This document shows, piece after piece, positions 34,275-42,892 of a DNA stretch of 64,000 nt. This stretch comes from Pseudomonas sp. 5P_3.1_Bac2. GTDB lineage: Bacteria; Pseudomonadota; Gammaproteobacteria; Pseudomonadales; Pseudomonadaceae. A program made the position numbers and the translations under genes. Location: NCBI RefSeq assembly GCF_025465995.1, contig NZ_JANLNY010000006.1, positions 496,001-560,000 on the forward strand. The letters are read 5' to 3'. Below the pieces are notes generated by a model. That model ran no database searches and was not told where the DNA came from. It was given only the letters and a program-made list of their open reading frames with translations. Within the stretch, counting starts at the first letter, position 1. Each line of letters opens with the position of its first letter.

Positions 34275-35534
34275 GTGTCGGCGTTAGGACGTCTCTACCT
34301 GCTGGTGACCTTGCTGTTTGCCTTGGTCACCTGCGTTGCTTTAGTGCTGCTCGCACGCCAGGCGGGCGCCGATGTGCAGCGCGAGCTACAAGCCGCCGAG
34401 GCGGTGGTGGATTACCTGTATACCAGTGCCCAGCGCGACCCACAGAGCCTGCATCCCGATCTGACGGCTAATCTGCGCCATATTCGCGTGCAGTGGCTGC
34501 GCGCGGATGAGCATGCGCTGCCGGGCGCGCCGAGCTTCGAGCAATGGCTGACGCAGCGGGTGTTTGCCGTGCAGGTGCGCAGCCGGGAGTTGCGTCTGGC
34601 GGATGGCCGCGTGCTGCGCATCAGTGTCGACCCCAGAGATGAGGTCGAAGAGGTTGGCGATTCCCTGCTGCAATTGCTTGGTTTAAGCCTGCTGGCGCTG
34701 CTGCTCAGCCTGCTGACCATCCATTGGGCGTTGCAACGTGGCCTGCGCGTGCTGGATGAACTGCTGCGCGGCTTGCAGCAGGTTAGCCAAGGCCAGCTCG
34801 ACACCCGTTTGCCGCTGCACAGCGTGCGGGAGGCGCGGCGTTTGTCCCGTCACTTCAATAACATGGCCACCACCTTGCAGCAGGTGCAGGCCGATAACGA
34901 CGAACTGACCCAAGCCCTGATGGCTCTGCAAGAGCGCGAGCGAGCGCGCCTGGGCCAGACCTTGCACGATGATTTGGGCCAGTATTTGAGCGGCATTCGC
35001 GCCCAGGCCTGCTTGCTGCGGATGATCGCCGATGATCCGCAGCAGGTAAGGGCCACTGCGGCACAACTGGAGCTGCATAGCCAGCGTTTGCAAGATGGTT
35101 TTCGCGCGCTGATCCGCGATCTGTATCCGGTGATGCTGGAGCACCTGGAGCTTGATGAAGCCTTGCAACTGCTTAGCCACGACTGGCAGGACAGCACCGG
35201 CGTGGCCTGTGTGCTGCACAGCAGTCAACAGCAGCCGCGCTTGGCGCTGCCGACCAAGGCCCAACTGTACCGGCTGATCCAAGAGGCGCTGACCAATGTG
35301 GCGCGCCATGCTAATGCCAGCCGGGTGCAGGTGCGCTTGCACTATCAGGGCCGGCGTTTGCGCTTGTTGATTCGCGATAACGGCTGCGGCGCGCAACTGC
35401 CGCAGCGCCCCGGGATTGGCTTGCGCTCGATGCAGGAGCGGGCGCGCAGCATCGGCGCGCAACTGCGCCTGCATAGCCGCCCTGGCGCCGGCTGGGCGCT
35501 GTGGCTGAGCCTGCCGATTAGCAACGATTACTGA
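34275..35534 (+). CDS. pedS2: PedS2/EraS-type sensor histidine kinase
   Basis: A 419-residue membrane kinase. Helices lie at about residues 5-27 and 137-157, with a periplasmic loop between of about 110 residues (VQRELQAAEAVVDYLYTSAQRDP through RVLRISVDPRDEVEEVGD) containing many Asp and Glu. HAMP follows to about 210, then the NarL-type HisKA_3 box ERARLGQTLHDDLGQYLSGI with H231 and a HATPase domain (NVARHANASRVQV, DNGCGA, GIGLRSMQERA). Order and neighbours match PedS2 of P. putida, which represses the calcium PQQ-ADH and responds to lanthanides through PedR2. The start is GTG immediately after the stop of the cupredoxin-like gene. Confidence 0.82.
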   Translation: MSALGRLYLLVTLLFALVTCVALVLLARQAGADVQRELQAAEAVVDYLYTSAQRDPQSLHPDLTANLRHIRVQWLRADEHALPGAPSFEQWLTQRVFAVQVRSRELRLADGRVLRISVDPRDEVEEVGDSLLQLLGLSLLALLLSLLTIHWALQRGLRVLDELLRGLQQVSQGQLDTRLPLHSVREARRLSRHFNNMATTLQQVQADNDELTQALMALQERERARLGQTLHDDLGQYLSGIRAQACLLRMIADDPQQVRATAAQLELHSQRLQDGFRALIRDLYPVMLEHLELDEALQLLSHDWQDSTGVACVLHSSQQQPRLALPTKAQLYRLIQEALTNVARHANASRVQVRLHYQGRRLRLLIRDNGCGAQLPQRPGIGLRSMQERARSIGAQLRLHSRPGAGWALWLSLPISNDY

Positions 35535-35547
35535 GTGAGGATGGCCG

Positions 35548-36198
35548 ATGAAGATTCTCTTGGTGGACGATCACGCCGTGGTGCGCCAAGGCTATGCCAG
35601 CCTGCTGCGGGCCATGCTCAGCGCTGTGCAAGTCAGTGAGGCCTGCGATGGCGAGCAGGCCTTGCAGATGGTCCAGGACGACATCCCCAACCTGGTCATC
35701 ATGGATATTTCCCTGCCCGGCATCAGCGGTCTGGAAACCACCCGGCGCCTGCGCCAGCGCCTGCCACAACTGCGCGTGTTGTTCTTTAGCATGCACGATG
35801 AATTACCGATTCTGCGCCAGGCTCTGGATGCTGGCGCCATTGGCTACCTGAGCAAAACCTCGGCGCCGGAAGTGCTGCTCGAAGCGGTCAATCGCACTCT
35901 GGCCGGGCATGCTTATATCGAGCAGCGTCTGGCCACGCACCTGGCCTGTCATCCGCAAGCTGACGGCCATGCCGACCCGCGTTTGCGTGGCATGACCCAA
36001 CGTGAGTTTGAGATTTTCGTGATGCTGGCCAAGGGCACGCCCAACAGTCAAATCGCGGCCAAGCTGTGTATCAGCAGCAAGACCGTATCCAACTACCTGA
36101 CCCTGCTGAAAAGCAAATTGCAGGTCAGCTCCCAGGCTGAGCTGGTGCATCTGGCCATCGACACCGGGGTGATCCGCCTGGGCCTGGAAAGCGCCTAG
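35548..36198 (+). CDS. pedR2: PedR2/EraR-type LuxR response regulator
   Basis: A 216-residue response regulator: receiver with DDH at 7-9, phosphoacceptor D53 (LVIMDISLPG), and K in YLSKTSAPE; C-terminal LuxR helix-turn-helix MTQREFEIFVMLAKGTPNSQ and CISSKTVSNYLTLLKSKL. It is the partner of the kinase encoded 13 bases upstream and shares the same operon. In P. putida the ortholog switches between calcium- and lanthanide-dependent PQQ alcohol dehydrogenases; whether that holds here depends on the dehydrogenases present elsewhere in the genome. It ends 9 bases before the convergent ZapE-type gene. Confidence 0.85.
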   Translation: MKILLVDDHAVVRQGYASLLRAMLSAVQVSEACDGEQALQMVQDDIPNLVIMDISLPGISGLETTRRLRQRLPQLRVLFFSMHDELPILRQALDAGAIGYLSKTSAPEVLLEAVNRTLAGHAYIEQRLATHLACHPQADGHADPRLRGMTQREFEIFVMLAKGTPNSQIAAKLCISSKTVSNYLTLLKSKLQVSSQAELVHLAIDTGVIRLGLESA

Positions 36199-36207
36199 GC
36201 GGGCGGT

Positions 36208-37323
36208 CTACTGGCCAAAGCGCTCTAACTGCATCTCCTGCAAGCGGCTCAGGGTGCGGCGAAAGGCGAAGTCCAGATAGCCCTCGGTATACAGCTCGGC
36301 CATGGGCACGGCGGCCTCCAGATACAGCGGCACCTTGCGGTCGTAGCATTCATCCACTAGGGCGATAAAGCGCCGCACGCTGTCGTCGTTACGCGACAGG
36401 CTAGGCAGTTGCCGATCGCCGGCGGCGACGCGTTCCACAGCATCCTCCGTGCCGCGAGCGATCTTGGCCGGCCGCTGCGCACTGCCCAGTTGCGGCACCT
36501 CGCTGATTAAGATGGCGCGGTACTGATCACACAGGGCGATAAAGTCCTGGGCTGCTAAGGGTTGCTGGCACAGCTCGGCGAAGCGGCTCCAGAACACCGT
36601 GGGGCAACGCTTGACCACCTCGATATGGCGGCTGCCTAGTTCCAGGGGCTGGCTGGTGCTGACTTGCCCGGCGCTCAGTTGCTCGTAGCACATTGCCAGG
36701 GCGCTAGGCTGAGCGCTGTCGGCCAGCCAATAGCGGATGTGCTCGGCGCCTGGATGCAGGCGGTGATCCTGTTCGCCATCGACGCACACCACCTGCATAT
36801 GGGCTTTGATCGCGCTGATGGAGGGGGTAAAGCGCTCGCGGTTGTAGCCTTCGGCGTAGAGCTTATCCGGCGGTTGGTTAGAGGTGCAGACCAGCACCAC
36901 GCCCTGATCGAACATCACTTGGAACAAGCGGCCGAGCAGGGTGGCGTCGCCAATATCGCTGACAAACAGCTCATCAAAACACAACACCCGCACTTCATTG
37001 GCCAGCTCTTTGGCCAAGGCTTTAAGCGGATCAGGCGTGCCAGTCAGCTCGAACTGACGCTTATGCACCCAGCGCATAAAGTGGTGGAAGTGCTGGCGCC
37101 GCGCCGGCACTTGCAGGCTTTGGTAGAAGATGTCCATCAGCCAGGTTTTGCCGCGTCCCACGGGACCCCAGAGGTACACCCCGGGAATGCCGCGGCGGCC
37201 TTGATGCAGGGCCTCTTGGCAGGTTTGTAGGGCCTCGGCGGCCAGCTGTTGTTTGCTGTCGGGGTAAAAGCCATTGTCTGCAACGGCTTGTTGATAGGCC
37301 GCAAGCGGGCCAAGCGCAGTCAT
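36208..37323 (-). CDS. zapE: AFG1/ZapE-type ATPase
   Basis: A 371-residue P-loop ATPase of the AFG1-like (ZapE) family. Walker A is GPVGRGKT at residues 53-60, Walker B is VLCFDELFVSD around residue 117, followed by DATLLGRLFQVMFDQGV and the sensor TSNQPPDKLY. The C-terminal ALVDECYDRKVPLYLEA is typical. ZapE assists late cell division with FtsZ; the family also has mitochondrial members. It is shorter than some but within range. An earlier in-frame start at 37374 is not favoured; ATG 37323 begins the conserved part. The gene has no operon link to the ped genes (convergent). Confidence 0.87.
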   Translation of the reverse strand: MTALGPLAAYQQAVADNGFYPDSKQQLAAEALQTCQEALHQGRRGIPGVYLWGPVGRGKTWLMDIFYQSLQVPARRQHFHHFMRWVHKRQFELTGTPDPLKALAKELANEVRVLCFDELFVSDIGDATLLGRLFQVMFDQGVVLVCTSNQPPDKLYAEGYNRERFTPSISAIKAHMQVVCVDGEQDHRLHPGAEHIRYWLADSAQPSALAMCYEQLSAGQVSTSQPLELGSRHIEVVKRCPTVFWSRFAELCQQPLAAQDFIALCDQYRAILISEVPQLGSAQRPAKIARGTEDAVERVAAGDRQLPSLSRNDDSVRRFIALVDECYDRKVPLYLEAAVPMAELYTEGYLDFAFRRTLSRLQEMQLERFGQ

Positions 37324-37715
37324 GTTGATTTCTCGCCAGTGCGGAGTCGCGCCACTCTCTGAGAGCGGCGCCACTGATAATAGAGCGAGGCTTAAGCCTG
37401 GGGCTCAAGCTAGAGGCTTTTGCTGGGGCTGTCTAGACGACCATGGGTCGCGCTCGGGTGCTGGGTTGCTGGCGCTGCTTTTAGTGGACAGGGGGCAGGC
37501 CCGCTGCCACTTATGGATCAGCGTATGGGGCTAAGCAGGTCGATCTTTCTGTATTTTAAATAAAGAAATATTGGTCTTATCTGATTTTATATGGGTTATA
37601 TAAAATATTATTTATGTTAGTCGCGGTTTTTAATTGGTGCTATGCTTTGCTCAACTAAAATATTTATTTGTGTTAAATCATGGTTTTCTAGTTAAGAAAA
37701 AGAAAGGTTTGCCTT
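37324..37715. other. AT-rich promoter region of hipBA
   Basis: The first half is of normal composition and holds the zapE promoter. From about 37550 to 37715 GC falls sharply, with many A/T runs, in contrast to both flanks. The dyad at 37584-37606 lies inside it. This composition is common for promoters of acquired toxin-antitoxin loci. Confidence 0.55.
37584..37606. promoter_or_regulatory. Perfect dyad, candidate HipB operator
   Basis: ATTTTATAT and ATATAAAAT, 9-base perfect arms with a 5-base spacer (GGGTT), lie 110-132 bases before the hipB start. HipB proteins bind spaced palindromes in their own promoter, so autoregulation here is likely. Confidence 0.5.
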
Positions 37716-38105
37716 ATGCGTGTTCAGCGACTTAGCGACGATGGCATTGCTCAGCAGCTAGGCGAAGCCCTGCGCGAGCGGCGCCTGCGCAAGGACATCA
37801 TTCAGGAAGACCTGGCCGCGCGGGTCGGTGTCAGTGTGCCGACGCTGCAGAAGCTGGAAAAAGGCCGTGGCACTGTGCAACTGCTGATCGCCGTGCTGCG
37901 TGAACTGAATAGCCTGGATCTGCTCAGCAGTCTGTTGGCGGCGCCACGGGTCAGTCCCTTGGCAGTGGCGAAATCCGGTAAGGTCAGTCGGGTGCGGGCC
38001 AGCGGCAGCCGTGGCCAGCAGGCGCGAGTTGCAGCCGATGAGCAAGCAACTGGCGCGCAGAGCGCTGCGGGTGCGGCGAAGCCCTTGCTGATACCGAGGA
38101 AGTGA
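37716..38105 (+). CDS. hipB: HipB-like antitoxin/XRE regulator
   Basis: A 129-residue protein. An XRE-type helix-turn-helix fills residues 8-70 (IAQQLGEALRERRLRKDIIQEDLAARVGVSVPTLQKLEKG). The remaining 55 residues are a long basic, Ala/Gly/Ser-rich tail (KSGKVSRVRASGSRGQQARV) with no predicted fold; E. coli HipB is only 88 residues, so this tail is unusual. It should neutralise the HipA kinase encoded 1 base downstream and repress the operon. The start at 37716 follows AGAAAGGT. The AT-rich promoter and isolated position point to gain by transfer. Confidence 0.8.
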   Translation: MRVQRLSDDGIAQQLGEALRERRLRKDIIQEDLAARVGVSVPTLQKLEKGRGTVQLLIAVLRELNSLDLLSSLLAAPRVSPLAVAKSGKVSRVRASGSRGQQARVAADEQATGAQSAAGAAKPLLIPRK

Positions 38106-38106
38106 T

Positions 38107-39426
38107 ATGGCCAAAATAGCCCAGGTGTATCTGTGGGACACCTTGGTCGGCGCAGTGCTTTGGGATGAAAACCAGTCGCCTGCCACTGGCACCTTTGAGT
38201 TTGATCCGGCCTTTACCGAGATTGGCCTAGAGATCGCGCCGCTGACCATGCCGGCCATTGCCGGTGAGGTGTATGCCTTTGCCGGGCTTAATCCAGGGGC
38301 CTTTAAGTCGTTACCGCCGTGCTTGTCCGATAGCCTGCCGGATGACTTCGGTAATGCCGTGATCGACGCCTGGCTGGCTGCCAGTGGCCGCGATCCGCAG
38401 CAGTTCAGCCCTGTTGAACGCTTGCTGTATATCGGCTCGCGCGGCATGGGCGCTTTGGAGTTTCGCCCGGCGCTGGAGAAGGCCGCTAACCTTACCGAAC
38501 AACTGCAGCTGGAAGCACTGGTCGAGCTGGCCGGACGCATTCTGCAAGAACGCACCACGCAGTTCGCCGGCTTGCATCTAGAACTGCAATCCGAGGCCGA
38601 AGATGAGGCGCTCAAACACCTGTTCCAAGTGGGCTCCTCAGCGGGTGGTCAGCGCCCGAAAGCGATCATTGCGATTAACAAGGCAACCGGAGAAATCTGC
38701 TCCGGGCAGATTGAGGCGCCCGAGGGTTACAGCTACTGGCTGTTTAAGTTTGATGTGGGCAATGGCGCCAGCGCCTTGGGCGACCCCGCCGGCTTTGGCC
38801 GGGTGGAGTATGCCTACCATCTGATGGCGGTGGCCGCCGGGGTGCAGATGAGCGAGTGCCGTTTGTATCTCGATGGTCCGCGCGCGCACTTTATGACGCG
38901 CCGTTTTGATCGGCTGGAGGATGGCGACAAGCTGCATGTGCAGACCTTGTGTGCCATGGATCAGGCCGACTACACCCTGCCTGGCGGCTATAGCTATGAG
39001 CAGGCGTTACAGGTATGTCGCGACTTGGGCCTGCCGCGCCAGGAGCAAATCGAGCTGTACCGGCGCATGGTGTTTAACGTGATCGCCCGTAACCAGGATG
39101 ATCACACCCGCAATATCGCCTTCCAGGTGTGGCGTGACGGGGTTTGGCACCTGACCCCGGCCTACGATATGTGCTGGGCCTACCGCGCCGATTCGCCTTG
39201 GGTGTCCAGCCACCAAATGAGCCTTAACGGCAAGCGCGATAACTTCAGCCGTGAAGACCTGCTCAGCGTGGCCAGGCAAATCTCACGGCTGGATGGCTCT
39301 AAGATTATCCATGAAGTGGCCGCGGCGGTACGTCGCTGGCGCGAGTTCGCCGGGCAGGCGGGGATGACGGATACGAACTTGATTGGCCAGATCGAACAGA
39401 CCCACCGGCTCTATTTGGCTGACTGA
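38107..39426 (+). CDS. hipA: HipA-type serine/threonine kinase toxin
   Basis: A 439-residue HipA-fold kinase. The couple/N-terminal domain begins IAQVYLWDTLVGAVLWDEN. The ATP-binding Gly-rich loop is VGSSAGGQRPKA at about residues 176-187, the site of regulatory autophosphorylation at the serine in classical HipA. The catalytic loop is NVIARNQDDHTRNIAF (Asp near residue 330) and the metal-binding DFG-like element is AYDMCW near 353. HipA kinases phosphorylate glutamyl- or other aminoacyl-tRNA synthetases and slow growth; the substrate of this branch is not known. All catalytic residues that I can place are intact. The pair spacing with hipB (1 base) indicates coupled translation. Confidence 0.85.
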   Translation: MAKIAQVYLWDTLVGAVLWDENQSPATGTFEFDPAFTEIGLEIAPLTMPAIAGEVYAFAGLNPGAFKSLPPCLSDSLPDDFGNAVIDAWLAASGRDPQQFSPVERLLYIGSRGMGALEFRPALEKAANLTEQLQLEALVELAGRILQERTTQFAGLHLELQSEAEDEALKHLFQVGSSAGGQRPKAIIAINKATGEICSGQIEAPEGYSYWLFKFDVGNGASALGDPAGFGRVEYAYHLMAVAAGVQMSECRLYLDGPRAHFMTRRFDRLEDGDKLHVQTLCAMDQADYTLPGGYSYEQALQVCRDLGLPRQEQIELYRRMVFNVIARNQDDHTRNIAFQVWRDGVWHLTPAYDMCWAYRADSPWVSSHQMSLNGKRDNFSREDLLSVARQISRLDGSKIIHEVAAAVRRWREFAGQAGMTDTNLIGQIEQTHRLYLAD

Positions 39427-39598
39427 GGCCGGAGGCAGTTAGGCTTAGACTGGCAGCCGGCATGGATCACCGAGACGGGGCAGACGTGCTGCAATCAACC
39501 GTTTGCCTTGGCTGGCAAGCAACTAGAGCTATTAGCGGGTTGCTTCGGGTTTAAGTCGCCCAACCCCTAAGCCATCTAACTGGGGTTGAGCGTGGGGC

Positions 39599-40252
39599 TT
39601 ATTGCCAGCGCAGGATCGGCCAGCCAGCCTGTTGGGCGCGGGCCAATAGCACCGGGTCGGGGTTGACCACGTGGGGCTTGGCCACGACTTCGAGCAGGGG
39701 CAGATCATTGCGCGAGTCGGAGTAGAAGTAAGCGCCTTCTAGGCTTTCGTTATGCTCTTGCAACCACTGTTGCAGGCGCGCCACTTTACCTTCGCGGAAG
39801 GTCAAAATGCCTTGGGTTTGTCCGGTGTAAAAGCCGCGCTCAAGCTGCGGTTCGATGGCCAGTACCTCGTCGATTTTCAAGCGCGCGGCGATGGCGCTGA
39901 CCAGAAAGTGCGCGGAGGCCGAGATCACTAAAATGCGGTCGCCGGCGGCGCGGTGGTTGGCCAGACAGCGGGTGGCATCGCTGTAGAAGATCGGCTCGAT
40001 AACGTCTTCGACAAAGGGCTCAACCACATGCTCGACTTCCTCAGCGGTGCGCCCAACTAAGGGCGACAGGCTGTAGTTCATATAGTCCTGCATCGACAGC
40101 TCGCCGCTGGCGTATTGGCTCATCAGTTCTTGCTCGCGGGGCAGGTAGCTGTCGCCATCCGCCCAGCCGAGCTTGACCATTTCCTGGCTCCACAAACGGG
40201 CGCAGTCGCCGCCAATCAGGGTTTCGTCCAGGTCGAAAATAGCTAAGGCCAT
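39599..40252 (-). CDS. HAD-IB family phosphatase
   Basis: A 217-residue HAD hydrolase of the phosphoserine-phosphatase-like IB subfamily. Motif I is IFDLDETLI with nucleophile D7 and D9, motif II is VISASAHFLVS, motif III K is in REGKVARLQQW, and motif IV is YSDSRNDLPLL. The helical cap lies between motifs I and II. Such enzymes release phosphate from small phosphoesters. It is the last gene of a transport operon and its ATG overlaps the stop of the ABC ATPase gene by one base, so it probably dephosphorylates the imported or processed compound. Confidence 0.82.
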   Translation of the reverse strand: MALAIFDLDETLIGGDCARLWSQEMVKLGWADGDSYLPREQELMSQYASGELSMQDYMNYSLSPLVGRTAEEVEHVVEPFVEDVIEPIFYSDATRCLANHRAAGDRILVISASAHFLVSAIAARLKIDEVLAIEPQLERGFYTGQTQGILTFREGKVARLQQWLQEHNESLEGAYFYSDSRNDLPLLEVVAKPHVVNPDPVLLARAQQAGWPILRWQ

Positions 40253-41241
40253 CAGGCCACCTCACAAATAGCGTTATCAGCAATCGACAGCTTGATGGCT
40301 TGGCCGTTGCTTTGTAAATCTTCTGGCGCGCGGTTCAGCACATCCACCAGCAGCTCTACGCCGCGGGCTTCGACCCGATAACGGATGACGTTACCGAGCA
40401 GGCTATGGCTGCGAATCTGTGCTTCGATGGTGCCGTTGGCCGCCAGTTCAATGGCCTCCGGACGAATCGCCACGCGGCTGCCCACCGGGCGGCCGAGCAA
40501 GCGGCTGGCTTGCTCGGCATCCAGCAGGTTGTAGTTGCCGATAAAGCCGGCAGCGAAGGCATCCACCGGCGCGCTGTACAGCTCGGTGGCCGCGCCGCTT
40601 TGGACGATGCGCCCGGCGTTCATCAGGACGATGCGGTCACTCAGGGTCAGGGCTTCTTCCTGATCATGGGTGACGAAGAGGGTGGTCAGTTTCAGCTCTT
40701 GCTGGATGCTGCGGATCTGCTCGCGCAGGTGCTTGCGGATACGCGCATCCAGTGCCGACAGCGGCTCATCGAGCAGCAGCAAGCGCGGGCGGGTGACCAG
40801 CGAGCGGGCCAGGGCCACGCGTTGGCATTGGCCACCGGAAAGCTGGTGTGGGTAACGAGTGGCGAAGTCGTTCAACTCCACCAGCTCCAGCACCTGTTTA
40901 ACCCGTTGCGCGCTCTCGTTAGCGCTGACCTTTTGCATGCGCAGCCCAAAGGCGACGTTTTGCTCCACGGTCATATTGGGGAACAGCGCATAGCTTTGGA
41001 ACACCATGCCGATGCCGCGCTTCTGCGGCTTTAGCGGTAGCAGATCGTCGCCATCGAGCAGGATGCGCCCGCCATTAACCTCGGTAAGTCCGGCGATGCA
41101 GCGCAGCAGGGTCGACTTACCGCAGCCGGAGGGGCCGAGCAGGGTGATAAATTCGCCTTGGTTAATCTCGCAATTGATGTCGCTGAAAATGCTCGTGGCG
41201 CCGTAGCTTTTGTGCAGACCTTGAATACTCAAAAAACTCAT
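40252..41241 (-). CDS. ABC transporter ATP-binding protein (phosphonate/2-AEP-like, PhnT-type)
   Basis: A 329-residue ATPase of the spermidine/iron/AEP import group. Walker A LLGPSGCGKSTLLR at about residues 35-48, Q-loop VFQSYALFPNMTV, signature LSGGQCQRVALARSLV, Walker B LLLLDEPLSALD, switch H in FVTHDQEEAL, and a C-terminal OB-like TOBE regulatory domain after residue 240. Length fits PhnT and PotA relatives. It sits between two permease genes upstream and a HAD phosphatase downstream, all on the minus strand. Assignment to phosphonate-like cargo is from operon context and is tentative. Confidence 0.8.
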   Translation of the reverse strand: MSFLSIQGLHKSYGATSIFSDINCEINQGEFITLLGPSGCGKSTLLRCIAGLTEVNGGRILLDGDDLLPLKPQKRGIGMVFQSYALFPNMTVEQNVAFGLRMQKVSANESAQRVKQVLELVELNDFATRYPHQLSGGQCQRVALARSLVTRPRLLLLDEPLSALDARIRKHLREQIRSIQQELKLTTLFVTHDQEEALTLSDRIVLMNAGRIVQSGAATELYSAPVDAFAAGFIGNYNLLDAEQASRLLGRPVGSRVAIRPEAIELAANGTIEAQIRSHSLLGNVIRYRVEARGVELLVDVLNRAPEDLQSNGQAIKLSIADNAICEVA

Positions 41242-41268
41242 GACAATTCCTTAGCTGGCGAATACGGC

Positions 41269-42063
41269 TTATGCCTTGTCCCGGTTCAGGCGGTTGGCCG
41301 CCCAGGTCAGAAGCACCACAAAGACGAAGTAGGAGATCACCAAGGCGCTGGTGAAGTGGCCGCTGTCGTTGCGCATGTTGTACAGGTACACCTGCAAGGT
41401 TTCGTAGCGGCTGCCCACCAGCAGGTTGGCAAACACAAACTCGCCAAACAAAAAGCTAAACGACAGGAACACCGACACCAGCAAGCCCTTGCGCAGGTTC
41501 GGCAGCACCACCAGCCAGGCGGCGCGCCAGGTGCTGGCGCCGAGCAGGTGGGCGGCGTCCATCAGGTCGCGCAGGTTGATGGCCTGCAGGTTGTTGCTGA
41601 TGGCACGGTAGATAAAGGGCAGGGCGATGGTGAAGAAGCAGCCCAGGAGAATCCAGGGTGTGCCGAGAATCGGCAGCGGGCCGCCGGCAAATAACTGCAT
41701 CAGGCCCACCGACGACACCACCGGCGGAATGGCGAACGGCAACAGAATCAGCACGTTCATCAGCGCATCCAGCTTGGGGAAGTGGTAACTGACCACAAAC
41801 AGCAGGGGCAGCACCAGCAGCAGCGACAGCAGCAGCGCGGCGATGCACACCAACAGCGACCGGCCAAAGGCGGCGAGAAAGCGCATATCGCTCCACAGCG
41901 CGATATACCACTTCAGCGTCAGGCCGCTGGGCAGGATGCTTGCCGACCAACTCGTGGCGAAGGAGTAGAGCAAGGTGCCGAGCAGCGGCAACAGCATCAA
42001 CAGCAACAGGCTGTAGACCACCAGGCGGTGCAACAGCGGCGAGGATTTTTCAGCGGCTGACAT
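41269..42063 (-). CDS. ABC transporter permease, second subunit (PhnV-like)
   Basis: A 264-residue permease with six helices of the BPD inner-membrane type. The EAA loop is DAAHLLGASTWRAAWLVVLPNLRKG. The gene start overlaps the end of the first permease gene by 14 bases. It forms a heterodimer channel with that protein, driven by the ATPase encoded next. Confidence 0.83.
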   Translation of the reverse strand: MSAAEKSSPLLHRLVVYSLLLLMLLPLLGTLLYSFATSWSASILPSGLTLKWYIALWSDMRFLAAFGRSLLVCIAALLLSLLLVLPLLFVVSYHFPKLDALMNVLILLPFAIPPVVSSVGLMQLFAGGPLPILGTPWILLGCFFTIALPFIYRAISNNLQAINLRDLMDAAHLLGASTWRAAWLVVLPNLRKGLLVSVFLSFSFLFGEFVFANLLVGSRYETLQVYLYNMRNDSGHFTSALVISYFVFVVLLTWAANRLNRDKA

Positions 42064-42892
42064 GGTAGCTCCGGCGCAGCATCCATTGGTGAACCAGGGT
42101 GATCAGCGTCATCATCCCCACCAGAATCATGGCCAGTGCGCTGGCCATATTGGGATCGAGGAAAATATCCCCCGAGACCATCGCCGCGATGCGAATCGGC
42201 AGCACGTTGAAGTTGCCCGTGGTCAGCGCATACACCGTGGCGTAAGCGCCCAAGGCGTTAGCCAGGAGAATCACGAAGGTGCCCAGCAGCGCCGGCAACA
42301 ACACCGGCAAGCCGATATGGCGCCAGAACTGCCAGTTGCTGGCGCCGAGCAGCGCGGCGGATTCGCGCCAGTCTTCGCGCAGGGCATCGAAGGCCGGATA
42401 CAGCAGCAGGACGCCCAAGGGAATCTGGAAGTAGCTGTAGAGCACGATCAGGCCGGTTTTCGAGTAGAGGTTAAAGTCCTCGATCACGCCCATCTGCTTG
42501 AGCAGGATGGTCAGCGCGCCGTTAAAGCCGAGCAGGATGACAAAGGCAAAAGCCAGCGGCACGCCGGAGAAGTTACTGCTCATATTGGCGAAGGCCATGA
42601 CGAAGTCGCGCAGACGCCCATTCACTTGACGCAGCGAGTAGCTGCCGAGAATCGCCACACTGATGCCGATCAGGCTTGAGTAGAAGGCGATCTCCAGGCT
42701 GTGGCGCATGGCCTGGCGATAAAACGGCGAAGCGAAGGCCTGGCTGTAGTTGGCCAGGCTCCAGCCTTCGCTGGTGTGCAGGCTATTGCTGGCCACCCAC
42801 AGCAGCGGGGCGATTTGAAAAGCACAGAAAAATACGGCAAATGGCAGCAGGCACAACAGTGCCCAGCCTTTGCCGCGCAGGGCGGCGATCAT
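42050..42892 (-). CDS. ABC transporter permease, first subunit (PhnU-like)
   Basis: A 280-residue permease with about six helices; the EAA loop is ESAALLGASNWQFWRHIGLPVLLPAL. The ATG at 42892 overlaps the stop of the phosphatase-superfamily gene in an ATGA, which decides this start over a longer frame that would begin inside the previous gene. It pairs with the second permease gene overlapping its 3' end. Confidence 0.83.
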   Translation of the reverse strand: MIAALRGKGWALLCLLPFAVFFCAFQIAPLLWVASNSLHTSEGWSLANYSQAFASPFYRQAMRHSLEIAFYSSLIGISVAILGSYSLRQVNGRLRDFVMAFANMSSNFSGVPLAFAFVILLGFNGALTILLKQMGVIEDFNLYSKTGLIVLYSYFQIPLGVLLLYPAFDALREDWRESAALLGASNWQFWRHIGLPVLLPALLGTFVILLANALGAYATVYALTTGNFNVLPIRIAAMVSGDIFLDPNMASALAMILVGMMTLITLVHQWMLRRSYHVSR

